Assembly (NCBI GenBank): GCA_964617665.1
Contig: CAZUAH010000696.1
Location: 1-6,734, forward strand
Length of the DNA: 6,734 nucleotides
Source of the DNA: JADHUC01 sp964617665
GTDB taxonomy: Bacteria; Planctomycetota; Planctomycetia; Pirellulales; Pirellulaceae
Direction of reading: 5' to 3'
This document shows, in pieces, positions 1-6,682 of the stretch (position 1 is its first letter; the number at the start of each line of letters is the position of its first letter). Position numbers and translations under genes: made by a program. The notes under the pieces were generated by a model, which was not told the origin of the DNA, made no database searches, and saw nothing but the letters and a program-made list of their open reading frames with translations.

Positions 1-68
1 CGTTACTCGACCTCCGCTCACTGGCCTTGCTTACTCCGACGGGACTAAGGCGATGCGGAAGCCCAGGC
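1..68 (-). other. Candidate 3' homing site (IMH-containing end) of VR1
   Basis: This is the conserved 3' part of the variable region: the last 12 codons (from the C of codon GGC at residue 687, through GLGFR to the C-terminal E), the TAA stop at 31-33, and 30 bp of non-coding DNA. It matches 6645-6712 in reverse complement with one difference, at base 34 (GAG here, GAA in the other copy). In known DGRs the 3' end of the VR holds the initiation-of-mutagenic-homing site and stays constant while upstream adenines vary. The exact limits cannot be set without the template repeat. Confidence 0.65.
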
Positions 69-160
69 CGTTGTCGCGGAAGCCGGGCGTATTCCAAGAC
101 CGAAGCGCCGACCGGCAGTACCCCGCGAGGCTAATCCAGCAGCCGCCGCGAAACACGCGG
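1..160 (-). other. DGR variable region (VR1) at the 3' end of the left caspase gene
   Basis: This stretch aligns without gaps to 6553-6712 read on the other strand (position i pairs with 6713-i). Differences are concentrated at 69-141, which encodes residues 663-687: 17 substitutions in 13 codons, none at a third codon position. The differing sites fit a template rich in AAC/AAT, AGC, ATT, AGG and ACG codons in which adenines were replaced at random. The flanks are essentially identical, and the identity runs past the stop codon to the window edge, so VR1 may extend further left. VRs at the 3' end of lectin-fold target genes are the hallmark of DGRs. No reverse transcriptase or template repeat is in the window, so the call rests on the substitution pattern and the domain type. 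Confidence 0.85.
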
Positions 161-2127
161 GACGCGCCCGTTGTAGGCCCCGTAGGATCGTCCGTAGGCG
201 AATTCTCGTAATAGTCCTCCGCGTACCAGTCCTGACACCACTCATACACATTGCCATGCATGTCGCACAGACCGAAAGCGTTTGGCCGATAAGTTCCTGC
301 AGGAGCCGTGGCTGTGTAACCATCGTCAAAATCAAAGTGGATTGACCACTTCCTGCCATTGGGCGACCCTTCTTCACCGGCCCCGTTCAGGTGGCCCTTG
401 CCGTCATCGGCATCGTCGCCCCAGCAAAACACGCTGCTCGTCCCGGCTCGGCATGAATACTCCCACTCAGCTTCCGTCGGCAAGCGATACGTCCGGCCCT
501 CCTTCTTGCTCAGCCACTCACAATACGCCGTCGCATCGTGCCAACTGACACACGTCACCGGGTGCGTGTCCTGCTGTGGAAAACCGGGTTCCCGCCAACA
601 CCGACCTTTGACATCGTCCCATTTTCCCGCATCCGTAAAGGCCCTTGCGCTACCTTCCTTTTCCGCTGTCGTCTTGTAACCGGTGGCAACAACGAACTTC
701 TTGAAGTCCCCCACTGTCACCTCGTAAACACCCACGTAAATCGGTCGCGTGATACAGACCCTATGCCGCGGGTGTTCGTCCTTGTAGTACGATGCCTCGC
801 TGCCCGGATATTTTTCGTCCACTTCCTCCGGCGATAGCTTCGAACCCATCATGAACTCTCCCGCCGGGATGAGTTTGAATTCCGTGCCGATGCTGTTGGT
901 GAAGTCCGTCGGCAGCTCCGCAATCAAGTCGCGTTGCGGCTGTGCGTCCAATCCGTTCAGGGGAATCCGCGTGATGCGATCGAAATGCGAAATCAACGCG
1001 TGTACGGTATCGGTCGCTTTCACCTTTTCGCGCGGGATGCGCAATTCAATTTGACCGTTCTTGTCGCTCCGCCCTTCGGACAGACGCTCTTCGGTGCGGT
1101 TGAAAGCGTCGCGGCGGACAATGGCAACCGGCACATTGGCCGCGGTTGGGCCGCCTCGTTCTTGCAGTCGAACGGTCAACTTGGCGACGATGTTCAGAAA
1201 CTTCGTGTCGGTGAAATCGAAATCGGTGAACTCGCCTTTGAGGACTGGCGTTTGCACGCCGCCGCTGGGCATCCGTGAGGCGTACAGCCGCGTCTCTTTC
1301 GCCGCATAGCCGTATAGTTCGAGAAGGGATATCTTGCCGTCGCCGTTCCCCTTTCCTTGCCGATCGGCGTCGCCGGTAAGCCCCATCATCAAGTGGTGCA
1401 TGAAGACACCATGGCCGATTTTCGAGTCTTCGTACGATTTCTGGCCGGTGGCGCAACTGGCCATGATCATGATGCCTTGGCCAGCGGTCTTGGCCGAAGC
1501 GTCGAGCGATTTGGAGAACCCGTCGAAGCTCTTCTGCGTCTCGGCGCTGCGTGATCCGCCCGCGTTGGGGTCGTCGCGGCAGGCGTCGATCATGACCAGT
1601 TTGAACCGGGCCTTCGATTTGGCAAGCCGCTGATAGATCATATCGATCGAGACCATCGTTTTGGCGGGCTCCTCTTTTTCCGCGTCGATGGGGCAGAAGT
1701 ACGGTTTTCCGCCGGTCTCGACCCCGTGCCCGCTTAGTGCGACCAGAGCCAGGTCGCCTTCACGAATTCGCGCCAGGAACGTGCCGTTGCGGTCCGCGTC
1801 GAACTGCCGATCGACCATTCGCTTCGTCGGCCGCAGTTCATTCTCGGCGGCGTCGCTGGTCATGCAGATGATGTCTTCCGGCTGGAAACCGGCCGCCATG
1901 AGCCGCTGCTTGAGCGACCTTGTATCGGCCACGGCATACCGCAGGTCGCGGGCATCAATGTAGTCGTTGACGCCGATCAACAGCGCCACCCGCCGCGCCG
2001 GTCGCGTCTTGGCCCCTTCGACGTCGAATGTCCGTTCCGTCGGATCGGCCGCTTGTACGATCACGGACACTGTCAAGTCAATTATCAACAACACGATTGC
2101 CACGGGATACGGATATCTGTTATGCAT
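31..2127 (-). CDS. Secreted caspase-like protease fused to a DGR-diversified FGE-like (C-type lectin fold) domain, 698 aa
   Basis: Residues 1-26 form a signal peptide (hydrophobic run about 9-24, likely cleavage after VQA), so the protein is probably exported. Residues about 45-305 are a caspase/peptidase C14 domain with catalytic His134 in SGHG and Cys183 in DACRDDP. Asp181, two residues before the Cys, is as in metacaspases and suggests cleavage after basic residues (inference). Residues about 312-405 look like a beta-sandwich linker (NVPVAIVRRDAF, then SDKNGQIEL). Residues about 407-696 are an FGE-sulfatase domain with the usual blocks KLIPAGEFMMGS, RLPTEAEWEYSCRAG, GLCDMHGNVYEW and RGGCW...CRSA...LGFR. 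Only one of the two FGE active-site cysteines remains (Cys671), so formylglycine synthesis is unlikely. Residues 663-687 are hypervariable relative to the second caspase gene. The ATG at 2127 is chosen over one at 2187 because it has a GGGGAGG ribosome site 6 nt upstream and starts directly at the signal peptide. It is the last gene of the leftward unit, 66 bp after the anti-sigma gene. Confidence 0.9.
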   Translation of the reverse strand: MHNRYPYPVAIVLLIIDLTVSVIVQAADPTERTFDVEGAKTRPARRVALLIGVNDYIDARDLRYAVADTRSLKQRLMAAGFQPEDIICMTSDAAENELRPTKRMVDRQFDADRNGTFLARIREGDLALVALSGHGVETGGKPYFCPIDAEKEEPAKTMVSIDMIYQRLAKSKARFKLVMIDACRDDPNAGGSRSAETQKSFDGFSKSLDASAKTAGQGIMIMASCATGQKSYEDSKIGHGVFMHHLMMGLTGDADRQGKGNGDGKISLLELYGYAAKETRLYASRMPSGGVQTPVLKGEFTDFDFTDTKFLNIVAKLTVRLQERGGPTAANVPVAIVRRDAFNRTEERLSEGRSDKNGQIELRIPREKVKATDTVHALISHFDRITRIPLNGLDAQPQRDLIAELPTDFTNSIGTEFKLIPAGEFMMGSKLSPEEVDEKYPGSEASYYKDEHPRHRVCITRPIYVGVYEVTVGDFKKFVVATGYKTTAEKEGSARAFTDAGKWDDVKGRCWREPGFPQQDTHPVTCVSWHDATAYCEWLSKKEGRTYRLPTEAEWEYSCRAGTSSVFCWGDDADDGKGHLNGAGEEGSPNGRKWSIHFDFDDGYTATAPAGTYRPNAFGLCDMHGNVYEWCQDWYAEDYYENSPTDDPTGPTTGASRVFRGGCWISLAGYCRSALRSWNTPGFRDNGLGFRIALVPSE

Positions 2128-2133
2128 GGTTCG

Positions 2134-2140
2134 CCTCCCC
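2134..2140 (-). promoter_or_regulatory. Ribosome binding site of the left caspase gene
   Basis: Read on the minus strand this is GGGGAGG, 6 nt before the ATG at 2127-2125. It fixes the start at the signal peptide rather than at the in-frame ATG 60 nt upstream. The 66 bp gap to the anti-sigma gene shows no convincing terminator, which fits read-through from the upstream genes. Confidence 0.65.
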
Positions 2141-2193
2141 GGATGTGTTTTCAGCTTCAGCACTCTCCGAACGAACAGCCATTGCACTCAATT

Positions 2194-3381
2194 CTATGGG
2201 TTCGTTCCAGGTACCTTGTCAAAATTCGGATTCGCCTCTTCCGTGCGTCCAAGCCGCGATAGGCACACGGCCAGGTTCAAGTTCACGGCCGGATCGTCCG
2301 GCGATAGCTCGACTGCCTTGCGGAAATGCCCAAGGGCTTGTTCGATGGATTCGTCCGTCTCTTGTTGGAACAGTGCCAAGCCGAGCCCGTTATGCGCTGC
2401 GGTCTGTTTCGAGTCGAGCTTCACGGCAGCGGCGAACTGCGCCGCGGATCGCTCGAAATCGTTTTGCTCCAAAAGGAATTGGCCGAAGTTGAGGTGCAAG
2501 TCGATCGAGTCGGGATGTTCGGCAATGGCAGCGACAAACTCGTCCTCGATCCGCTCGGTCGTGTCGTCGATTTTCGGAAACTCCTTCGAGTAGGCATAGC
2601 CGTCCGTCTCGTAGCCGTAGTCGATCAGCGCCGGTCGCCGGCTGAGGGAATGCTCCTCCGACGCGCCGCGTCCGGCCTGGATACGAAGGTTCGTCATCCG
2701 ACCGCTGACGCCACCGTACAACGAGGCCCTCGCTTCAATATCAACAACTCTCCTCGGTGCGTCGGCATCACCTGCCTCAAGCTCCTTTCTGGCGACCTGA
2801 TAGCCCGATTCCTCAAGGAGGCGTTGGGCGGTCGTTCGGTCAGCGTCGTCAATGTCTTCATTCTCACTCAGGTACCTTTCGATGCGATCGAATGCCGCAC
2901 GGGGACGGTCGCCATCGAGTTCTTGCTGTGCCTGGGCGACAATCGAGTTCTCTCCATCGCCCGGTCGCGAGGCGATCCACACCACCACGACCAGCAGCGA
3001 AGCGGCGATAGCGGTGGCAGCAATCAGCACGTTTCGCGTGGACATCGACAATTCTCGCGGTGGGCGGATGGTAGATGTTGGTTCCGCAACCGTAGCCGTG
3101 TCGTCGTCGCCTTCTTCGTCTTCGTGCTCAGGAAGCACCCATACTTCATCACGGATCATCGCGGCCAGTTCGCGGCGGCAATACGGGCACTCGGACAGGT
3201 GAGCGACGATCTGACGATGTTCGGCTTCATCGAGTTCGCCCAATGACCATCGATCGAGTAGTTCGGTATCGTGTACCGTGTGGCTGAGGTCTTCTTCGGA
3301 GGGAAGCGGTCCCGTCAGCGGCGGAACGATTGCCCGTTGAAAAAGGTCTCGCAACAGTTCGTTTTGCTTGCGATCGGTCAT
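2194..3381 (-). CDS. Membrane zinc-finger anti-sigma-like protein with C-terminal TPR repeats, 395 aa
   Basis: The N-terminal part resembles a zinc-binding anti-sigma (ZAS) domain: residues about 33-80 contain H61-x3-C65-x2-C68, preceded by H55. An acidic, Pro/Thr-rich linker (about 82-110) leads to a single membrane span at about 118-137, predicting a cytoplasmic ZAS domain and an extracytoplasmic C-terminus. After a helical stretch (about 145-205) and a segment of unknown fold (about 206-270), residues about 288-392 form roughly three TPR units, including AAHNGLGLALFQQ and GHFRKAVELSPDDPAVNLNLA. The usual role is to bind and restrain the adjacent sigma factor until a signal outside the membrane releases it; TPRs would supply the sensing or partner-binding surface. 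The start overlaps the sigma gene stop as ATGA and has a strong ribosome site, implying translational coupling. Assignment to the anti-sigma family is from motif, topology and context; the signal is unknown. Confidence 0.82.
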   Translation of the reverse strand: MTDRKQNELLRDLFQRAIVPPLTGPLPSEEDLSHTVHDTELLDRWSLGELDEAEHRQIVAHLSECPYCRRELAAMIRDEVWVLPEHEDEEGDDDTATVAEPTSTIRPPRELSMSTRNVLIAATAIAASLLVVVVWIASRPGDGENSIVAQAQQELDGDRPRAAFDRIERYLSENEDIDDADRTTAQRLLEESGYQVARKELEAGDADAPRRVVDIEARASLYGGVSGRMTNLRIQAGRGASEEHSLSRRPALIDYGYETDGYAYSKEFPKIDDTTERIEDEFVAAIAEHPDSIDLHLNFGQFLLEQNDFERSAAQFAAAVKLDSKQTAAHNGLGLALFQQETDESIEQALGHFRKAVELSPDDPAVNLNLAVCLSRLGRTEEANPNFDKVPGTNP

Positions 3382-4382
3382 GACACGTCCTCCTCCTTGA
3401 TATCTCCGAGGGCATATCGCAGCGCGGCGGCTAATGCCTTTGTGTCTTTCGTGATTTCTTCCAGTACGCCTTCATACAAGGCGATGTCCGGGTAATTGGG
3501 GGCCAGACGTATCGCCTGCTCCGCTGCCTTCTCGATCGCCTTGTCCAACTGACGACCGATATTGGCCGGGTGTACCCCGACCATCCGGGCGATCGCATTC
3601 TTTCTCTTGCCAAGCAGAAAGTGCCATTCAAACAACTGCCGTTCGTCTTCCGCCAGACCTGCGATCGACTCGCGAATCAACGCAACCAAGGCGATCAGCG
3701 GCCTTTCATCGAGGGGCGTCGGCTTGGGTTCGTCGTGTATCTCTTCAAAGGTGGTCAATTTCCATTCTCGTTTCATCCACCGGCTCAGGAAACGATAGAC
3801 CGGCGTGGGGAGCCAGTTCGGCAAGGCGGATTTCCCGTGGAACGAATCGAGCTTGGCTTGCCGACCGGTGTAACCGGCCAGGAAGTAGAGCAGGTCGTTC
3901 CACCATTCGTCATCGGGGTTCTTCGTCAGTCGAGCATTGAGTTTATGGGCAATGGCGCGACATAGGTTGCGGTAGTCGGTCTCAAAAACAACGGGTGCCC
4001 TTTCATCGCCCTGGACCATGGCCACGGCCAAGACGACGTCGCGCAGCGGATTGCCGCCAAGTTGCCCACCGCCGCGATATCCGTGCCCGCTGCCAACTCG
4101 CTGGGCCACCTGGTCCGATGAGACAGAATCCTTTGAGGTATCCTCGAGTGCCTGTCGCCAGTGGTGCGCTAGACACTTCCAGAGTCGGGCGACATAAACG
4201 GGGTGATGGGTGTGGTCGTCAGCAACCTCCCCTTTGCAAACGGTTTGAGAGTAGTCTCCCACCCAGCGACTCATCCGATCAAGCAGCCGCTGACACCCGC
4301 CGTCCCAGGGGATCATCTCGGGCTGCTCAGCGAGCCATGTTTTGTCTTTGATGAACATATCGGGTAACTGGCTATCTTTCAT
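3378..4382 (-). CDS. ECF-type RNA polymerase sigma factor with an N-terminal extension, 334 aa
   Basis: Residues about 115-205 resemble sigma region 2, with the order GDERAPVVFETDYRNL, DDEWWNDLLYFL, LDSFHGKSALPNWL and then a basic patch RWMKREW. Residues about 232-288 resemble region 4, with a helix-turn-helix (LAEDERQLFEWHFLLGKR, then AIARMVGVHPANIGRQL). It would direct RNA polymerase to a specific promoter set. At 334 aa it is much longer than a typical ECF sigma factor of about 180-200 aa: about 110 extra residues at the N-terminus (containing CQRLLDRMSRWVGDYSQ and RLWKCLAHHWRQAL) and about 45 after region 4. Start choice: the ATG at 4382 opens the first stretch with protein-like composition, but no clear Shine-Dalgarno precedes it. 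The frame stays open to 4625, but that extension crosses a GC-rich hairpin and looks non-coding. It overlaps the anti-sigma gene by 4 bp, supporting a sigma/anti-sigma pair. Confidence 0.82.
   Translation of the reverse strand: MKDSQLPDMFIKDKTWLAEQPEMIPWDGGCQRLLDRMSRWVGDYSQTVCKGEVADDHTHHPVYVARLWKCLAHHWRQALEDTSKDSVSSDQVAQRVGSGHGYRGGGQLGGNPLRDVVLAVAMVQGDERAPVVFETDYRNLCRAIAHKLNARLTKNPDDEWWNDLLYFLAGYTGRQAKLDSFHGKSALPNWLPTPVYRFLSRWMKREWKLTTFEEIHDEPKPTPLDERPLIALVALIRESIAGLAEDERQLFEWHFLLGKRKNAIARMVGVHPANIGRQLDKAIEKAAEQAIRLAPNYPDIALYEGVLEEITKDTKALAAALRYALGDIKEEDVS
3389..3398 (-). promoter_or_regulatory. Strong ribosome binding site of the anti-sigma gene
   Basis: On the minus strand this reads AAGGAGGAGG, 7 nt before the ATG at 3381. 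It lies inside the end of the sigma factor gene, so the anti-sigma protein can be made efficiently from the same message, as expected for a sigma/anti-sigma pair needing matched stoichiometry. Confidence 0.75.
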
Positions 4383-4560
4383 TGTGATCGACTTACAACA
4401 AGAGAAAGAGACTTTGGGTCCGGAACAATTGCGCCTCGTTCTCCCTATTGGAGGAAGCGGCGGGAAAGCCCGATAAATCGGGGTGTCTGGCCTTTGTTTG
4501 ATGCTTTGATTATGATCGCGTAAGCGTATGGAGTACAGACATCTTGAGGCAATTCGCTCG

Positions 4561-4592
4561 CCGGACGGCCTGGTGTGCCGCAGGCCGCCCGG
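4561..4592 (-). repeat. GC-rich inverted repeat / hairpin, 12-bp stem
   Basis: The arms CCGGACGGCCTG (4561-4572) and CAGGCCGCCCGG (4581-4592) flank an 8-nt loop. The one imperfect position is A-C on the plus-strand transcript but becomes a G-U wobble on the minus-strand transcript, so the fold is better in RNA read leftward, toward the sigma gene. It could be a leader structure, an operator or a dispersed palindromic repeat. There is no U-tract, so a classical terminator is not supported. Confidence 0.6.
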
Positions 4593-4630
4593 GGTCTGGT
4601 CCATATTTCGGTATGTGGACATCACGGTTC

Positions 4631-4697
4631 GTAGCTTGACTCTCCTGCGTCGAGCACAAGAAACGGCAAAAGGCCCGACTCAGGAGAGTCAGGCTAC
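4631..4697 (+). repeat. Long inverted repeat / hairpin, 17-bp stem with 33-nt loop
   Basis: The left arm GTAGCTTGACTCTCCTG (4631-4647) and right arm CAGGAGAGTCAGGCTAC (4681-4697) are reverse complements except at one position, which is a U-G wobble in plus-strand RNA. The loop is 4648-4680. It ends 80 nt before the ATG of the right caspase gene, so it may sit in its leader or promoter. Possible roles are an RNA structure, a regulator binding site or a member of a dispersed palindromic repeat family. Confidence 0.75.
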
Positions 4698-4763
4698 AAA
4701 ATGTGCAACTTCAAACGCGCAACTTTCGCCAAACGACCGCGTCTTACAAATAAACGTCCTTGC

Positions 4764-4770
4764 GAGGAGA
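4764..4770 (+). promoter_or_regulatory. Ribosome binding site of the right caspase gene
   Basis: GAGGAGA lies 7 nt before the ATG at 4778. This decides the start in favour of the ATG over an in-frame TTG at 4760, which would place the site inside the coding region. Confidence 0.75.
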
Positions 4771-4777
4771 GCTTCCT

Positions 4778-6682
4778 ATGCCAAGACCCACACGCCATAG
4801 TCTTCTGTTGACGCTGACATTGCTGGTCATCGTGGCATCCGCCGTCACATCCGCCGCCCGGGAGTGGACGGCGCAGAAGATCGAGGGCACGCTGGTCGCG
4901 ATCGACCGGGGGGCGAAGACCGTCTCGATCCGAACTTCCTCGGGCAAGACGCTCGATCTGCCAGCCCTCTTTCTGACCGACGCGGACAAGCAGTATCTCG
5001 CCGAACACGCCAAGAGCATCGATGTCGAGCAGGCTCAACCGACCAAAAACTCGCGGCATCTCGCCTTGCTGGTCGGTGTCGACGACTACGGCAGGAACGT
5101 CCGCGATCTGCGCTACTGCACGGCGGATGTGAAGGCACTTCAGGACCAGCTGGTCGCGATCGGGTTCGAGAAGGCGGATATCGATTGCCTCATCAGCCGG
5201 GGCGATTTCGAGAACTTGCCGACCAAGGACAATATCGAGTCGCGGTTTGACTTATTGATTCGCTCCGCCAAGCCGGACGACGTGGTCGTGCTCGCGCTGT
5301 CGGGGCACGGTGTTCACCTCGAGGGCGAGAACTACTTCTGCTCGGCCGACGTCAAAGTCGACACGCCCGAGCGTCTGAAGGCGTCGGCCGTGTCGCTCGA
5401 TGATATCTACGAGCGGTTTTCCCAATGCCCGGCCCGGTTCAAACTGCTGATCGTCGACGCCTGTCGCGATGATCCGTTCGACAAATCGACGCGCACCATT
5501 GCGAGTAGCGCCCGTACTCTGGGCAACTACACGAAATCGCTCGACGACGCAAAGGCCGGCTTTGTCGCGCTGCGTAGTTGCCGTGCGACAGAGCAGTCGC
5601 ACGAAAGCCCCGATCTGGGCCAGGGCGTCTTCATGTACCACATCGTCGAAGGGCTCAAAGGCAGGGCTGACAACGCGGCGGGGAACGACAACGGACGGGT
5701 CTCGCTGATGGAGCTGTGCAACTACGCCACCTACGGCACCAGCAATTACGTCCGCCGTACCTTCAAAAAGACTCAAACCCCATCGATCCAGACCTACGGA
5801 GAAATCAGCGATTTCGATCTCACCGATGGCCTCGCAGACCAGTTCACCAACAGCCTCGGCATGAAGTTCAAACTGATTCCTGCGGGGGAGTTCATGATGG
5901 GCAGCAGAGATTCGGCGGTTGCGCTGGCCGAAGACTACGAAACGAAGGCGGAGTACTTCGAAGACGAGTATCCTCGTCATCGCGTCCGGATTACGAAGCC
6001 GTACTACCTTGGGATGCACGAGGTGACGCAGGGCCAGCAGGAAAAGCTGATGGGGACGGAGCCATGGAGAGACAAGTCGTATGCCACGGCGAACAGCAGC
6101 CACGGGGTGAGTTACGTGTGTTGGTACGACGCCGTGGAGTTCTGCAACACGCTGAGCGAGCAAGAGGGTTTGCGACCCTGTTATCGATTATCTTCCATCG
6201 AGCGCGAGAATGACGGCACGATTGACTCGGCGGAAGTGGCGCCCGTTTCCAGCGGCACGGGTTATCGTTTACCGACGGAGGCGCAATGGGAATACGCCTG
6301 CCGTGCAGGGACGACGACCCGATTCTGCTTTGGAGATGATGAATCGAAGTTGGGCGACTATGCGTGGTTCGATCACAATGCCAACGACGTTGATGAGGAG
6401 TATGCGCACCCCGTTGGTCAGAAGAAAGCAAACGCTTGGGGCCTCTATGACATGCACGGGAATGTGTGGGAGTGGTGTGATGATTGGTACGACGAAGACT
6501 ACTACGAGGACTCTCCCGTAGATGATCCATCCGGGCCTACGACAGGCGCGAGCCGCGTGTTTCGCGGCGGCGGCTGGGTTAGCAACGCGGGGAACTGCCG
6601 GTCGGCGGATCGGTTTAGGTATGCGCCCGGCCACCGCAACTTCAGCCTGGGCTTCCGCATCGCCTTAGTCCCGTCGGAATAA
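4778..6682 (+). CDS. Secreted SHD1-like/caspase/FGE-like protein, second DGR-diversified target, 634 aa
   Basis: Residues 1-27 are a signal peptide (hydrophobic run 9-22, then SAVTSAA). Residues about 28-76 (REWT...IEGTLVAIDRGAKTVSIR...LDLPALFLTDADKQYL) resemble the small SHD1-like domain common in Planctomycetota secreted proteins. Residues about 92-348 are a caspase/C14 domain with His177 in SGHG and Cys229 in DACRDDP, and Asp227 in the metacaspase-like position. Residues about 354-632 are an FGE-sulfatase domain (KLIPAGEFMMGS, RLPTEAQWEYACRAG, GLYDMHGNVWEW, RGGGW...CRSA...LGFR). Of the two FGE catalytic cysteines only the second (Cys607) is present, so a ligand-binding lectin-like role is more likely than enzymatic activity. 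Unlike the left caspase gene it lacks the beta-sandwich linker, and the caspase runs almost directly into the FGE-like domain. Residues 599-623 are hypervariable compared with the left gene, while the last 11 residues are identical. It is transcribed alone, divergently from the sigma operon. Confidence 0.9.
   Translation: MPRPTRHSLLLTLTLLVIVASAVTSAAREWTAQKIEGTLVAIDRGAKTVSIRTSSGKTLDLPALFLTDADKQYLAEHAKSIDVEQAQPTKNSRHLALLVGVDDYGRNVRDLRYCTADVKALQDQLVAIGFEKADIDCLISRGDFENLPTKDNIESRFDLLIRSAKPDDVVVLALSGHGVHLEGENYFCSADVKVDTPERLKASAVSLDDIYERFSQCPARFKLLIVDACRDDPFDKSTRTIASSARTLGNYTKSLDDAKAGFVALRSCRATEQSHESPDLGQGVFMYHIVEGLKGRADNAAGNDNGRVSLMELCNYATYGTSNYVRRTFKKTQTPSIQTYGEISDFDLTDGLADQFTNSLGMKFKLIPAGEFMMGSRDSAVALAEDYETKAEYFEDEYPRHRVRITKPYYLGMHEVTQGQQEKLMGTEPWRDKSYATANSSHGVSYVCWYDAVEFCNTLSEQEGLRPCYRLSSIERENDGTIDSAEVAPVSSGTGYRLPTEAQWEYACRAGTTTRFCFGDDESKLGDYAWFDHNANDVDEEYAHPVGQKKANAWGLYDMHGNVWEWCDDWYDEDYYEDSPVDDPSGPTTGASRVFRGGGWVSNAGNCRSADRFRYAPGHRNFSLGFRIALVPSE

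Larger units (their letters stand above)
4383..4777. promoter_or_regulatory. Divergent intergenic region between the sigma operon and the right caspase gene
   Basis: About 395 bp without a convincing gene. It must hold the promoters for both outward-facing units, though I cannot assign clear -35/-10 pairs. It contains a small palindrome (CCCGATAAATCGGG, 4469-4482) and two larger inverted repeats described separately. It is the obvious place to look for the site recognised by the neighbouring sigma factor. Confidence 0.6.

Noticed and set aside
31..2127. A sulfatase-maturing formylglycine-generating enzyme
   Set aside because: One of the two catalytic cysteines is missing, the domain is fused to a caspase, its core is hypervariable, and no sulfatase gene is nearby.
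2128..2187. Longer start for the left caspase gene at 2187
   Set aside because: It would add 20 residues before a good signal peptide and bury the GGGGAGG ribosome site in coding sequence.
2326..3246. Long plus-strand open frame antisense to the anti-sigma gene
   Set aside because: It is a shadow of the real gene in GC-rich DNA: no recognisable domain, Arg/Ser/Val-rich composition and no ribosome site.
4422..4440. ECF-like promoter GGAAC...CGTT on the plus strand
   Set aside because: Only 10 bp separate the two elements, too short for a usual ECF promoter, and it is about 350 bp from the gene it would serve.
4383..4625. 81-residue N-terminal extension of the sigma factor
   Set aside because: The frame is open, but composition is not protein-like and it crosses the GC-rich hairpin at 4561-4592.
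4760..4777. TTG start for the right caspase gene
   Set aside because: The ATG at 4778 has GAGGAGA at ideal spacing and begins the signal peptide.
5252..6163. Long minus-strand open frame antisense to the right caspase gene
   Set aside because: Same reasoning: it lies wholly within a well-supported caspase/FGE gene and has no recognisable motif.
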